From: Rhizobium sp. N324
GTDB lineage: Bacteria > Pseudomonadota > Alphaproteobacteria > Rhizobiales > Rhizobiaceae
Assembly (NCBI RefSeq): GCF_001664485.1
Contig: NZ_CP013630.1
Coordinates: 4,507,501 to 4,571,500 of the forward strand
Direction of reading: 5' to 3'
DNA length: 64,000 nt
Under the pieces are notes generated by a model, which saw only the letters and a program-made list of their open reading frames with translations, made no database searches and was not told the origin of the DNA. The position numbers and the translations under genes are program-made. Within the stretch, counting starts at the first letter, position 1; every line of letters begins with the position of its first letter. Shown here piece by piece: positions 46,211 through 55,655 of this stretch.

Positions 46211-47752
46211 TCACTGCGCAGCCAGCTCCATCACCTTGATCTGCGTTGCTTCATCGCGATTGAGGAAACCGGTCACGCGTCCCTCATGCATGACCATGAT
46301 GCGGTCGCTCATCCCGAGAACCTCGGGCATCTCGGATGAGATCATGATAACCGCCACGCCGTTTCGCGCCATTTCGGTGACCAGCCGGTGGATTTCCGCC
46401 TTGGCGCCGACATCGATGCCGCGCGTCGGCTCGTCGAGGATGAGGATCCGCGGATTGGTGAGCAGCCAGCGCCCGATCAGCACCTTCTGCTGATTGCCGC
46501 CCGAAAGATTCTCTACGCGCTCGTAGAGATTGGGCGTTTTCACCCGCAGCTTCTTTGCCATATCCTCGCAGGTCGCCTCGATGGCGCCCTGCTGCACGAA
46601 GCCGCCCTTGACATATCTGTCCTGCAGCACGGCGATCTGCATGTTCTCGAGAATATCGAGGATGAGCAGACAGCCGGTATCCTTGCGGTCCTCGGTCAGG
46701 AACGCCATCTGGTGGCGGATGGCCTCGGTCGGCGAAGAAATCGTCACCGGTTTGCCGTAGAGCTCGATCGAGCCGGAGCTTGCCGGCGTCACCCCGAACA
46801 ATGTTTCGGCGACATTCGACCGCCCGGAACCGACGAGGCCGGCCACGCCGAGGATCTCGCCCGCCCTGACCTCGAAGGAGACGTTTTTGAAGACGCCGTT
46901 GAGGCAGAGATCCTTGACCGAGAGCATCACCTCGCCGATCGGCACTTCTTCTTTCGGAAACATCTGGGTGATCTCGCGCCCGACCATCATCCGGATGATG
47001 TCGTCGCGGGTCACCTCGGTCGAGGCATGCGTGCCGATATAGCGGCCGTCACGGAAGACGGAGAACTCGTCTGCGATTTCGAAAAGCTCGTTCATCTTGT
47101 GGGTGATGTAGACGATGCCGATGCCCTGCGCCCTTAGGTCGCGGATAATGCGGAAGAGATGCTCGACCTCGCGCTCGGTCAGCGCCGAAGTCGGCTCGTC
47201 CATGATCAGCACGTCGGAATTATAGGAAACCGCCTTGGCGATCTCGACCATCTGCCGGTTGGCGACCGACAGGTACCGGACCTCGATATCGGGATCGATG
47301 TCGATATTCAGCCGGGCAAACAGCTCTTCGGTCATGCGATGCATGACGCCGTGATCGACGAAGCCGAAGCGGTTCTTCGGTTCGCGGCGGATCCAGATAT
47401 TTTCGGCGACCGTCATGAACGGCATCAGGTTCAGTTCCTGATGGATCATGGCAATGCCGTTCTCCAGCGCGTCGAGTGGAGATTTCAGCTGGATCTCGAT
47501 GCCCTTCAGGCGGATATCGCCTTTATCCGGTATGTAGATGCCGGCAAGGATCTTCATCAGCGTCGATTTGCCGGCGCCGTTTTCGCCCATCAGCGCATGC
47601 ACGGAGGCGCGCTTCAGCCGAAATTGCACGTCGTCGAGGGCGACGACACCGGGAAATTCCTTGCGAACGCCCTCGGCGCTCAACAGATATTCCGCATTCG
47701 GGACTGCACCGCTCGCGCGCACGGCGGCCATGGTTGTCGGGCTGACGGCCAT
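46211..47752 (-). CDS. Sugar ABC transporter ATP-binding protein (tandem ATPase)
   Basis: A 513-residue double-ATPase protein of the RbsA/MglA/IatA class. Domain 1 has Walker [15 protein letters not shown] and Walker [12 protein letters not shown]; domain 2 has the degenerate Walker A-like [16 protein letters not shown], signature [15 protein letters not shown] and Walker [22 protein letters not shown] lies about 10 bases upstream of ATG 47752. It lies between binding-protein and permease genes and energises uptake. Confidence 0.94.
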   Translation of the reverse strand: MAVSPTTMAAVRASGAVPNAEYLLSAEGVRKEFPGVVALDDVQFRLKRASVHALMGENGAGKSTLMKILAGIYIPDKGDIRLKGIEIQLKSPLDALENGIAMIHQELNLMPFMTVAENIWIRREPKNRFGFVDHGVMHRMTEELFARLNIDIDPDIEVRYLSVANRQMVEIAKAVSYNSDVLIMDEPTSALTEREVEHLFRIIRDLRAQGIGIVYITHKMNELFEIADEFSVFRDGRYIGTHASTEVTRDDIIRMMVGREITQMFPKEEVPIGEVMLSVKDLCLNGVFKNVSFEVRAGEILGVAGLVGSGRSNVAETLFGVTPASSGSIELYGKPVTISSPTEAIRHQMAFLTEDRKDTGCLLILDILENMQIAVLQDRYVKGGFVQQGAIEATCEDMAKKLRVKTPNLYERVENLSGGNQQKVLIGRWLLTNPRILILDEPTRGIDVGAKAEIHRLVTEMARNGVAVIMISSEMPEVLGMSDRIMVMHEGRVTGFLNRDEATQIKVMELAAQ

Positions 47753-47777
47753 ATCATCTCCTCCGGACAGGCGAAAA

Positions 47778-47800
47778 GGATGCGGGCAAAGCCCGCATCC
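47778..47800 (-). terminator. Intra-operon hairpin after the sugar-binding protein gene
   Basis: A perfect 10-bp stem (GGATGCGGGC with its complement, AAA loop) followed by TTTTCGCC on the minus strand, 16 bp beyond the binding-protein stop. Likely a partial terminator or 3' stabiliser that favours the binding protein over ATPase and permease. Confidence 0.7.
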
Positions 47801-47815
47801 GGTTTGGCGTTCGCC

Positions 47816-48745
47816 TCAGTTCTTGGTGACGAAGTCCTTGACGTTTTCAGGCGTGACGAGCTGGAAGGGAATATAAACCTTCTTCTCGGTCTTTTCGCCC
47901 TTGGCGAGCTTGAGTGCCGTGTCGAGCGAACCCTTGCCCTGGCCGGCGGCATCCTGGAACACCGTGACGTCGAGATCGCCTGCCTGCATGGCGGCAAGCG
48001 CGTCCTGGGTGGCGTCGACACCGCCGACGACGACCTTGGTCATATCCTTGCCGGCTGCCTTCAGCGCCTGGATGGCGCCGATCGCCATTTCGTCGTTGTT
48101 GGAGATCACGGCGTCGAATTCGATGCCGCTGGAGAGCCAGTTGGTCATCAGGTCGGCGCCCTGGGTGCGATCCCAGTTGGCCGTCTGCTCTTCGACGATC
48201 TCCAGACCCTTGCATTCGTCGGTCTTGATGACGTCATGAACGTCCTGGGTGCGCATGCGCGCAGCCTGGTTGGAAAGCTCGCCCATGATGACGACAGCCT
48301 TGCCCTTGCCGCCGAGAATGCGGCAGATTTCCTTGGTTTCCAGCGTGCCGGATTCCTGCTCGTTGGAGGCGACGAAGGCCTGCTTCTCCGGCAGCGTGTC
48401 GACATTGACCGGCTGGCGGTTGACGTAAACCAGCGGAATGCCGGCATCGGCGGCGAGCTTCGACATTGCCGTGGTCGCGTCGGTATCGACCGGGTTGACG
48501 ATGATGGCATCGACCTTGGAGGCGATGAAATTCTGGATCTGGCTCTGCTGCTTGGAAACGTCGTTCTGCGCGTCTTCGACCTGCAGCGTCACGCCGCTCA
48601 GCGTCTTGGCATAATCGGTCATGCCGTTGCGCAGCACGGTCAGAAAGTTGTCGTCGAATTTCGCCATCGAAACGCCGACGGTTTCTGCGTGAGCCGCCGT
48701 CGACATGACGAGCGCCATCGCAGTGCCCAGGATAAACTTTTTCAT
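47816..48745 (-). CDS. Periplasmic sugar-binding protein, rhizopine/inositol-like
   Basis: A 309-residue type-1 periplasmic binding protein. Signal peptide MKKFILGTAMALVMSTAAHA; the mature part starts ETVGVSMAKFDDNFLTVLRNG, and SKVDAIIVNPVDTDAT and ISNNDEMAIGAIQALKAAG follow. From memory, this wording is close to the rhizopine-binding MocB and inositol-binding proteins of rhizobia, so a cyclitol ligand is the best guess. I start at ATG 48745 with GGAGGAAG 4-11 bases upstream; the ORF extends 40 codons upstream without family resemblance. Confidence 0.9.
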   Translation of the reverse strand: MKKFILGTAMALVMSTAAHAETVGVSMAKFDDNFLTVLRNGMTDYAKTLSGVTLQVEDAQNDVSKQQSQIQNFIASKVDAIIVNPVDTDATTAMSKLAADAGIPLVYVNRQPVNVDTLPEKQAFVASNEQESGTLETKEICRILGGKGKAVVIMGELSNQAARMRTQDVHDVIKTDECKGLEIVEEQTANWDRTQGADLMTNWLSSGIEFDAVISNNDEMAIGAIQALKAAGKDMTKVVVGGVDATQDALAAMQAGDLDVTVFQDAAGQGKGSLDTALKLAKGEKTEKKVYIPFQLVTPENVKDFVTKN

Positions 48746-49115
48746 TTTACTTCCTCCACAAACGGTGCCCGGCTGCACCCTCCTCACGCCGGAGCCCCAG
48801 GCATTTGCCCTGGAGCCGCAATTTCCCGCCGCCTCTCCTGCGGCGCTCCGCTTAAAACGGAACAAACAAACCGTAAAATTTGCTCTTCGGAATATTCATT
48901 CCATTTTCTGAGAACGACGTCAAGCCTCTTTAGCGCGACGTGAGCGGGCAGAAGTCGTAAGGCCGCGCAGGTCACGATCGCCGCCGGCATTGCCTCTGTT
49001 GTGAAAGATCAAGGCCGCCTCCATCTATGGAGGGCTCGAAGACAAGACCGCGGCCGCAGGCGTCTTCGATATCCTCGACGCGGCCGGTCATTTAAAGATT
49101 TTGGAGACAGGACAG
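48746..49115. other. Intergenic region, divergent promoters and possible gene relic
   Basis: The left part should hold the promoter of the sugar ABC operon. From 48999 to 49115 an open frame in phase with DUF1993 (KIKAASIYGGLEDKTAAAGVFDILDAAG...) has coding-like composition but no start codon and is preceded immediately by TGA, so it looks like a relic or an N-terminal extension lost by a start mutation. Confidence 0.4.
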
Positions 49116-49613
49116 ATGTCCATTTCGATCTATCGCCTCACCGTTCCGATGTTCCAGCGCGGCCTCGGCAGCCTGAAAACCTATCTCGACAAGGCGGAAG
49201 CCTATGCGAAGGAAAAGAACATCGATCCCGCCGTCTTGGTCGCCGCGCGTCTCGCGCCCGATATGCTGCCGCTCTCCGGCCAATATCAGCGCGCCAGCGA
49301 CAGCGCCAAATTCACCCTCTCGAGGCTAACCGCCACCGACGCCCCGAAGTTCGAGGACAATGAGAAGACGTTCGACGAACTGCGCGAACGGCTGGCCAAG
49401 ACCGAAGCCTATCTCGCCGGCTTCTCGGAGGACGCGCTGGAGGGCACGGAAGCCCGGGACATCACTTTGCCGGGCAAAAGCGGCATCGTGCTTCCCGGAA
49501 ACGAGTATGTCACCGTTTTCGCCCTGCCGAACTTCTATTTCCACGTTGCCACGGCCCACGCCATCCTGCGCAATCAGGGTACGCCGATCGGCAAGCGCGA
49601 TTATCTCGGGTAA
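49116..49613 (+). CDS. DUF1993 family protein
   Basis: A 165-residue protein beginning MSISIYRLTVPMFQRGLGSL. The all-helical pattern with AARLAPDMLPLSGQYQRASDSAKFTLSRLTATDAP and the C-terminal NFYFHVATAHAILRNQGTPIGKRDYLG is the DUF1993 signature, distantly like DinB metal-dependent helical bundles. Function unknown. GGAGACAGGACAG precedes the ATG 49116. A terminator hairpin follows after 8 bp and overlaps the end of the convergent sulfatase gene. Confidence 0.85.
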   Translation: MSISIYRLTVPMFQRGLGSLKTYLDKAEAYAKEKNIDPAVLVAARLAPDMLPLSGQYQRASDSAKFTLSRLTATDAPKFEDNEKTFDELRERLAKTEAYLAGFSEDALEGTEARDITLPGKSGIVLPGNEYVTVFALPNFYFHVATAHAILRNQGTPIGKRDYLG

Positions 49614-49619
49614 AAGGTG

Positions 49620-51176
49620 TCAGGGCCGGCGCGTCACCGGCCCTTTTTCCGTCAGCTCGGTATAGGCGAGCGTCTGATCGAGATGCCGCGCCCGCAGCGA
49701 CAGCAGCTTTTCGGCATACTCAAGCCGGATCGCCGCATAGGCCGAATCGGCCGCGACATTCTTGAGCTCCATCGGATCGTCGCCGAGATTGAAGAGCAGC
49801 GGCGGCAAGGCGGCAAAATGCACATATTTGAACCGCGCGTCGCGGATCACCGCGAGATTGCACTCGTTCGACCTGAGCCCGAAATACCGCTCCGTCTCGC
49901 CGCCGGCGATATCGCGGAAATCGAACTCCCAGAATGCTGCGTCCCGCCAGCCTTCCGCGCCGCCGCCCTCGACGAACGGCATCAGCGACCGACCGTCGAG
50001 CCCGTTCTGCGCCTCGATGCCGAGCCTTTGGCAAAGTGTCGGAAAAACATCCGCAGCGCTGGTGAAATTGTCGACGGCCCCGCCGGCGGCTCCACTTGCG
50101 GGATCGCGAATGACCAGCGGAATATGGTAACTGCCGTCGAAGAAGCCGCCCTTCCCCAGCGTCCAGTGGTCGCCCGCCATCTCGGCGTGATCCGAGGTGA
50201 AGACAATAAGCGTATTGTCCCAGGCGCCGGCATCCTGCAGCGCCTGCCAGATCCGGCCGAGCTGCGCATCGACCTCTGCGATCATGCCGTAATAGATCGC
50301 CCGGATCGCCGCGAAATCCTCGCCGTTCCAGTCGCCGAGCGGCCCCGTCGCACCGTGGATGAAACTGCCCTTGCCGGTGCGTGGCATGGCATAGGCGAGA
50401 TAGGGATGACTTGCCTCTTCCGTTTGGGCGTTTGCCGCCCGCGCAAAAGCCGGCCCCTCACCGGGCCTGAACATCCGGTTGAACGGCTCCGGCACCGAGA
50501 ACGGCGGATGCGGACGTAGGAAAGACACATGCGCAAACCACGGCCTGTCCTGCTCGCCCAGCCAGCGGATGAACTCGCCGGCGAGGAAGGCCGTCTGGGT
50601 CTCGTCGCTGGAATAGGCCGGCGCCGCATCGGAAATGTCGCCGGCGCGCGCGCCGACGGGAATATGAATGTCGCGGCTGACGGCGTCCCGATGGCCGCGG
50701 GACCGGAGCCAGGAGAGCCACTGCCTTTCATGCTCCGGCAGCAACTGGCGTGCGGTAAAGCCCGGCAGCACGCCTTCATAGGTGGTCAGATGCGGGTCAT
50801 TGGCATCCATACCGCGCGGATCGGGCGCCGTGTCCGTATAGCCGAACAGTGTCGGGTCATATCCCGCCCGCCGGGCGGCCAGCGCCAGATTGTCGAAGCG
50901 GGCATCGAGCGGCGAACCATTGCGGCAGACGCGGTGGTTCATCTGGTAGAGGCCGGTATAGAGCGTCGCCCGGGCCGGCGAGCAGGGTGCCGCCCCGGCA
51001 TAGTGCCGCCGGAACAGCGTGCCCTGGCGCGCCAGTGCGTCGACATTGGGCGTTTTCACGCAAGGATGACCGACGGCCGACAGGCAATCGCCACGCCACT
51101 GATCCGCCGTGATCAGCAGGATGTTCGGCCTGGCGCCTTTCTCAATTCCGGGCTCAATGCTGGTTGGTTTTGGCAT
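49620..51176 (-). CDS. Sulfatase family protein (alkaline-phosphatase fold)
   Basis: A 518-residue hydrolase. PNILLITADQWRGDCLSAVG (near residue 15) provides metal ligands; GAAPCSPARATLYTG (near 65) contains the C-x-P-x-R sequence whose Cys is converted to formylglycine; a later metal motif is FTSDHAEMAGDHWTLGKGGFFDGSYHIPL. It resembles choline-sulfatase/arylsulfatase and phosphonate monoester hydrolases; substrate unproven. The start MPKPTSIEPGIEKGARP at 51176 overlaps the galE end by 23 bases, so it is probably cotranscribed with galE. The frame stays open upstream inside galE. Confidence 0.9.
   Translation of the reverse strand: MPKPTSIEPGIEKGARPNILLITADQWRGDCLSAVGHPCVKTPNVDALARQGTLFRRHYAGAAPCSPARATLYTGLYQMNHRVCRNGSPLDARFDNLALAARRAGYDPTLFGYTDTAPDPRGMDANDPHLTTYEGVLPGFTARQLLPEHERQWLSWLRSRGHRDAVSRDIHIPVGARAGDISDAAPAYSSDETQTAFLAGEFIRWLGEQDRPWFAHVSFLRPHPPFSVPEPFNRMFRPGEGPAFARAANAQTEEASHPYLAYAMPRTGKGSFIHGATGPLGDWNGEDFAAIRAIYYGMIAEVDAQLGRIWQALQDAGAWDNTLIVFTSDHAEMAGDHWTLGKGGFFDGSYHIPLVIRDPASGAAGGAVDNFTSAADVFPTLCQRLGIEAQNGLDGRSLMPFVEGGGAEGWRDAAFWEFDFRDIAGGETERYFGLRSNECNLAVIRDARFKYVHFAALPPLLFNLGDDPMELKNVAADSAYAAIRLEYAEKLLSLRARHLDQTLAYTELTEKGPVTRRP
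49622..49650 (+). terminator. DUF1993 terminator inside the sulfatase 3' end
   Basis: AGGGCCGG and CCGGCCCT form an 8-bp stem (7-base loop) followed by TTTTTCC. It overlaps the last codons of the convergent sulfatase gene. Confidence 0.75.
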
Positions 51177-52137
51177 GCCAGTTCCAGGCGGAACGGATGA
51201 TCTGACTGAGATCATACTGCGGCACCCAGCCGAGCACGTCGCGCGCCTTGTCGTTATTGGCGACCAGCGTATGCGAATCGCCTTCGCGCCGGCCGATATA
51301 TTCGACCGGGAAAGGCCGGTTCGACACATCCTCGATCGCGCCGAGCAATTCCCTGACCGTGGTGCCGGTGCCGGTGCCGAGGTTGAGCGCGACGGACTCG
51401 CCGCCCTTCAGCAGATATTCGACGGCGCGCACATGCGCATCGGCAAGATCCAGCACATGAATATAGTCGCGCACGCAGGTGCCGTCGCGCGTCTCATAAT
51501 CGCTGCCGAACACCTTGAAGCCCTGGCGGCGGCCGAGTGCCGCGTCGATCGCCAGCGGAATCGCATGCGTTTCCGGCTGGTGCCATTCGCCGATCCGGCC
51601 TTCGAAATCGGCGCCCGCCGCATTGAAATAACGCAGCACCACCGAGCGCAGGCTCTTGTACTGGTCGTAATCGGCAAGCGCCTGTTCGACGATATATTTC
51701 GTCCGCCCGTAGGGATTGATCGGCACCTGCCGGTGCGTCTCGTCGAGCGGCACGCTCTGCGGCAGCCCGTAGGTGGCGCAGGTGGAGGAGAAGACGAAGG
51801 CATTGATGCCGGCCGCCTGCGCCGCCGACAGCAGCGTCAACGTGCCGATGACGTTGTTCTCATAGAAGGAAACCGGATCCTTGACCGATTCGCCGACTTC
51901 GATCAGCGCCGCGAAATGCAGGATCGCCGCCGGCTTGTGCTTGGCCAGCACCTCATCCAGCCGGGCGCGATCGCGAATATCGCCTTCCTCGGCCGGTCCC
52001 CATTTGACGAACTCGCGATGGCCGTTGGAAAAATTATCGAAGACGACAGGCTTGTAGCCCTTGTTCGCCAGGTCGAGACACGTATGCGAGCCGATATAAC
52101 CGGCGCCGCCGACGACAAGAACCGTTTCACCTGCCAT
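51154..52137 (-). CDS. galE: UDP-glucose 4-epimerase
   Basis: Interconverts UDP-glucose and UDP-galactose; in rhizobia (also named exoB) it supplies UDP-galactose for exopolysaccharide and lipopolysaccharide. The 327-residue extended short-chain dehydrogenase has VVGGAGYIGSHT (residues 7-18), HFAALIEVGESV, the catalytic Ser-x(n)-Tyr-x3-Lys with SSTCATYG and YGRTKYIVE, and RYFNAAGAD plus DGTCVRDYIHVLDLA. Length and motifs fit GalE. The stop lies inside the start region of the sulfatase gene. Confidence 0.95.
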   Translation of the reverse strand: MAGETVLVVGGAGYIGSHTCLDLANKGYKPVVFDNFSNGHREFVKWGPAEEGDIRDRARLDEVLAKHKPAAILHFAALIEVGESVKDPVSFYENNVIGTLTLLSAAQAAGINAFVFSSTCATYGLPQSVPLDETHRQVPINPYGRTKYIVEQALADYDQYKSLRSVVLRYFNAAGADFEGRIGEWHQPETHAIPLAIDAALGRRQGFKVFGSDYETRDGTCVRDYIHVLDLADAHVRAVEYLLKGGESVALNLGTGTGTTVRELLGAIEDVSNRPFPVEYIGRREGDSHTLVANNDKARDVLGWVPQYDLSQIIRSAWNWHAKTNQH

Positions 52138-52385
52138 GCACCACCCTTATTATTAGCGAGAGATGAAAGAAACCTAGACGAGATACACGTCAATAAAAAG
52201 AAGGAATTACGATCGGCGTGAACGGACAATACGTCAAATGCCGAACTGCCCCGGCCCTATATGATTTGGCCCGGACCGCCAACCTTCGCGCATTATTCGC
52301 GTGATTTGCATAGCCGCCCGCCCTAAGGGGCTTTCACCACCATGTGATGCAACGGACCGCGGCAATCGGATAGGGGAGCGCGCGA

Positions 52386-53030
52386 ATGAGAAAGGCATTG
52401 GTCGTTTGGGGCGGCTGGCAGGGCCATGAGCCGGAGCAATGCGCTCATATCGTCGCCGATCTTCTGCGCGAGGACGATTTTACGGTGGAGGTCACTGGCG
52501 ATCTCGGCATATTCGGATCGCCGACGCTTGTGAAAGCCGATCTGCTGGTACCGATCATCACCGGCGAAACGCTGGAAAAACCCCACGCTAGCGCCTTGGT
52601 TGAGGCGGTGCGCGGCGGGCTGGGGCTTGCCGGCCATCACGGCGCGCTCGCCACCTCCTTCAAGGAAAGCGCGCCTTTCCGCTATGTCTCCGGCGTCACC
52701 TGGGTCGCCCATCCCGGCAACATCATCGACTTCCGCGTCGCCGTTACCCGCCAGGACGATCCGGTGATGGAGGGCATTCCCGATTTCGACTACCGGTCGG
52801 AGCAATATTATCTGCATTATGATCCCACAGTCGAAATCCTGGCGACCACCACCTTTACCGGCGCCTACGATCCGGCCGCCCGCAATGTCGTGATGCCCGT
52901 CGTCTTCAAGCGCCATTTCGGGGCCGGCCGCATCTTCTATTCCGCGCTCGGGCATGTCGCCGCCGAATTCGACCATCCCTATATGCCGCTCATCCTGCGC
53001 CGCGGCCTCGGCTGGGCCGCCCGCCAGTAG
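52386..53030 (+). CDS. ThuA domain protein
   Basis: A 214-residue protein of the ThuA family: KALVVWGGWQGHEPEQCAHI at the N-terminus, GGLGLAGHHGALATSF in the middle (glutamine-amidotransferase-like fold), and VMPVVFKRHFGAGRIFYSALGHVAAEF at the C-terminus. ThuA is linked to trehalose and related sugar use in Sinorhizobium; biochemical function is not firmly known. It is not next to thuEFGK-type genes here. A GNAT gene follows 68 bp downstream on the same strand. Confidence 0.88.
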   Translation: MRKALVVWGGWQGHEPEQCAHIVADLLREDDFTVEVTGDLGIFGSPTLVKADLLVPIITGETLEKPHASALVEAVRGGLGLAGHHGALATSFKESAPFRYVSGVTWVAHPGNIIDFRVAVTRQDDPVMEGIPDFDYRSEQYYLHYDPTVEILATTTFTGAYDPAARNVVMPVVFKRHFGAGRIFYSALGHVAAEFDHPYMPLILRRGLGWAARQ

Positions 53031-53098
53031 CGTACGACGGCGCATTGCGTCATGGAGCAGCCGCCTGCCGCGCGCCGGCGGCACCCTAACTTGCCCCC

Positions 53099-53665
53099 AT
53101 GCCGGATCGCTTCTCTTTCGTCCCCGCCACTGCCGATCGCCTCACCGATATCGAAATGGTCTTCGACGATTGCGGCGGCGGAAGGAATTGCCGCTGCGCC
53201 GACTGGTATCTGCCGAATGCCGATTTCAAGGCGGGATGGGGCGAGGGAAATCGCAGCTGGTTTCGAGACCTGCTTGACGGGCCGCGCCCGCCGGGCATTC
53301 TCGGCTATCAGGGCAACGACCCAGCCGGATGGTGCGGCGTCGCGCCGCGCGCCGTCTTCGACCGGCTGCGCCGCTCAAAACCTTTTGCCCCGGTCGATGA
53401 GAGGCCGGTCTGGTCGATCAACTGCTTCATCACGCGCAAGCCGTTCCGGCGGCAGGGCCTGTCTCGCCTGCTTTTGAAACAGGCCGTCGAATTTGCTAGG
53501 GTAAACGGCGCCGAATGTCTCGAAGCCTATCCCGTCGATCAGGGCCGTACCTTGGGAACGGGCGAGCTTTACCCGGGCACGCTTTCGATATTTCTCGATG
53601 CCGGTTTTGCCGAAGTGGCAAGACGTCTGCCCACAAGGCCGATCGTCCGCCTGGACTGCCGCTGA
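53099..53665 (+). CDS. GNAT family acetyltransferase
   Basis: A 188-residue protein. The acetyl-CoA-binding motif region reads CFITRKPFRRQGLSRLLLKQAVEFARVNGA (about 110-139), with the R-R-Q-G-L form of the GNAT pyrophosphate loop. The preceding strand PVWSINCFI and following AECLEAYPVD complete the fold. The substrate is unknown; an unusual Cys-rich N-terminal stretch (DDCGGGRNCRCADWYLP) may help bind substrate or metal. No clear ribosome-binding site upstream of ATG 53099. Confidence 0.85.
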   Translation: MPDRFSFVPATADRLTDIEMVFDDCGGGRNCRCADWYLPNADFKAGWGEGNRSWFRDLLDGPRPPGILGYQGNDPAGWCGVAPRAVFDRLRRSKPFAPVDERPVWSINCFITRKPFRRQGLSRLLLKQAVEFARVNGAECLEAYPVDQGRTLGTGELYPGTLSIFLDAGFAEVARRLPTRPIVRLDCR

Positions 53666-53691
53666 CGATTTCGGTTGTCCGGAAATTGGAT

Positions 53692-53946
53692 CTAGCGCGC
53701 TGCCTTGATCTGCCGGTCGTTCTCGACGTCAGGGGCCGCCGTATCATAGACCCGCATCAGCCGCCCGGCCGCCTTCAACTTCTCGATGAGATCGTTTCCG
53801 TCAGGCGAGGCCTTCGTCAGCTCCAGCTGCTCGAACTCCTTGAGCGCCTGTGCCCAATGGCTTTCGCCACGCCCATCCGGCCTGCCTTCCGATTCCCACA
53901 GTGAATAGGCGCGCTGGCTGACCCAGGCGTCTTTATTATGACTCAT
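53692..53946 (-). CDS. DUF2934 family protein
   Basis: An 84-residue protein starting MSHNKDAWVSQRAYSLWESEGRPDGRGESHW, which is the DUF2934 core (RAYxLWExEGRPxGRxxxHW). Remaining residues are charged and helical. The function of the family is unknown; it is common in Rhizobiales, sometimes in stress-regulated loci. I start at ATG 53946; the frame runs 18 codons further but lacks similarity. Convergent with the GNAT gene, 26 bp apart. Confidence 0.88.
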   Translation of the reverse strand: MSHNKDAWVSQRAYSLWESEGRPDGRGESHWAQALKEFEQLELTKASPDGNDLIEKLKAAGRLMRVYDTAAPDVENDRQIKAAR

Positions 53947-54182
53947 AATCAACCCCAGCGAGAAATTTGGAAAAAAAGTCGACAGGCAACAAGGTGCCAA
54001 AACCGGCTTTAGGAGTCGTTACGAGGCAGCGTTAGTTTTTAGCTAACTGCCATGATTCGGCGAGACTAACCGCCGATAAAGTCATACGAATTCGCGGTGC
54101 GATAGAGCTGCGCCCCTCGCTCGGCACCTTGGACTGATTTGAATACCGAGTTAGGGTCGGCGCGAAACGACAGCGGTGACCT

Positions 54183-55619
54183 ATGGCAGCAAAGACGACC
54201 CTCAATGCGAAGAACCTGGAAGCGCTCGGTGCGCAGCGTCTCGCCGAACTGCTGATCGAGATCAGCACCGGCAGCGCCGCCCATAAACGGCGTCTGCGCA
54301 TGGAACTGGCCGGCAATCAGGGCAGCACCGAGGTGGCGCGTGAGATCCGCAAGCGCCTCGGCAGCATCGCACGTGCGCAGAGCGTCATCGAATGGCACAA
54401 AGTAAAAGCCGTCAACGCCGACCTCGAAACGCAGCGATCCGCGATCGTCACCGTCGTGGCCGCCGACGACCCGAAGGAAGCGTTCGATCTCATCTGGCAA
54501 TTCCTTGCCGTTGCCGATTCGATTTTCCACCGATCCAACAGCAACGACATCGCCTTCACCGAGACGTTCCATCAGGCATGCGCCGATGCCGGCGCCATCG
54601 CCAGCTCAGCGGGAATCGGTATCGACGTTCTTGCCGACAAGGTCTTCACGGCATTGCAGGATAACGACCACGGCCAATATGACCCGCTGATCGCCGAAAT
54701 GGTTCCGGCGCTGGGCAAGGACGGCCTGGAACGTTTGAAGAGCCTCCTGGTGCAATGGTCGAACGAAGCGGAGGAGAAGCCCGCCGACGCCGACCGGGAG
54801 ATTTTCGGCTGGGGCGGCAATGGGCCGATCTTCAGGGACGAGATCTATGCCGGCCATCGGCAACAGACGGCGCGAATCGCTCTGCAGGACATTGCCGATG
54901 CTGAGAACGATGTCGATGCCTTCATCGCCCAGCAGCCGAAAGAGACATTGAGGGCGCCGACGATCGCAACCGCGATTTCCGGCCGCTTGCTCCTGGCTGG
55001 ACGCGCCGAGGAAGCATTGAGGATTTTGGACGGCGTCGACCACCGGGGATGGTTCGAAATGCCTTTTGAATGGCAGGAAGCCCGCGTCGAAACGCTCGAA
55101 GCGCTCGGACGGGGGGAGGAAGCCCAGGCCTATCGATGGCAATGTTTCGAGCAGTCTCTGAACGGCGAGCACCTTCGCGCTTTCCTGCGAAAGCTCGCCG
55201 ACTTCGACGACATCGAGGCCGAGGAGAAAGCATTGGCCTTCGCGCGCGGCTTTCCGGATGTTCATCGAGCCCTTGCCTTTTTCCTTGCCTGGCCGGCACC
55301 TGCCGAGGCCGCGAAACTCGTCTCCAGGCGCCAGGCGGAACTGGACGGCGACCTCTACGAGCTGATGACGTCGGGCGCCGAAAGGCTGCGGGAGAAACAC
55401 CCGCTCGCGGCAACAATCCTGTTACGCTCGATGATCGGCTTCACCCTCGATAACGGCCGATCCAGCCGTTACAGGCATGCCGCGCGCCATCTGGCGGAAT
55501 GCGCCGCGCTCGCGCCTCACATCGACGATTTCGGCAGCGCCCGGCCTCATGACGCCTATGTTGCCGAACTGAAGCGTCAACACGGAAACAAGAATGGCTT
55601 CTGGAGCCTAATACGTTAA
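54183..55619 (+). CDS. DUF6880 family helical-repeat protein
   Basis: A 478-residue protein with no signal peptide or membrane segment. The N-terminus (LNAKNLEALGAQRLAELLIEIS...HKRRLRMELAG) and alpha-helical repeat-like body (TPR-like pairs such as RLLLAGRAEEALRILDGVDHRGWFEMPFEWQEARVETLEALGRGEEAQ, about 265-315) fit what is now called DUF6880. Function unknown, possibly a scaffold. A DsbA-like protein gene follows 36 bp downstream on the same strand, so the two may be one operon. Confidence 0.8.
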   Translation: MAAKTTLNAKNLEALGAQRLAELLIEISTGSAAHKRRLRMELAGNQGSTEVAREIRKRLGSIARAQSVIEWHKVKAVNADLETQRSAIVTVVAADDPKEAFDLIWQFLAVADSIFHRSNSNDIAFTETFHQACADAGAIASSAGIGIDVLADKVFTALQDNDHGQYDPLIAEMVPALGKDGLERLKSLLVQWSNEAEEKPADADREIFGWGGNGPIFRDEIYAGHRQQTARIALQDIADAENDVDAFIAQQPKETLRAPTIATAISGRLLLAGRAEEALRILDGVDHRGWFEMPFEWQEARVETLEALGRGEEAQAYRWQCFEQSLNGEHLRAFLRKLADFDDIEAEEKALAFARGFPDVHRALAFFLAWPAPAEAAKLVSRRQAELDGDLYELMTSGAERLREKHPLAATILLRSMIGFTLDNGRSSRYRHAARHLAECAALAPHIDDFGSARPHDAYVAELKRQHGNKNGFWSLIR

Positions 55620-55655
55620 GCCGCAGCCCGATTCACGAACGGAAAGGACATCGCT

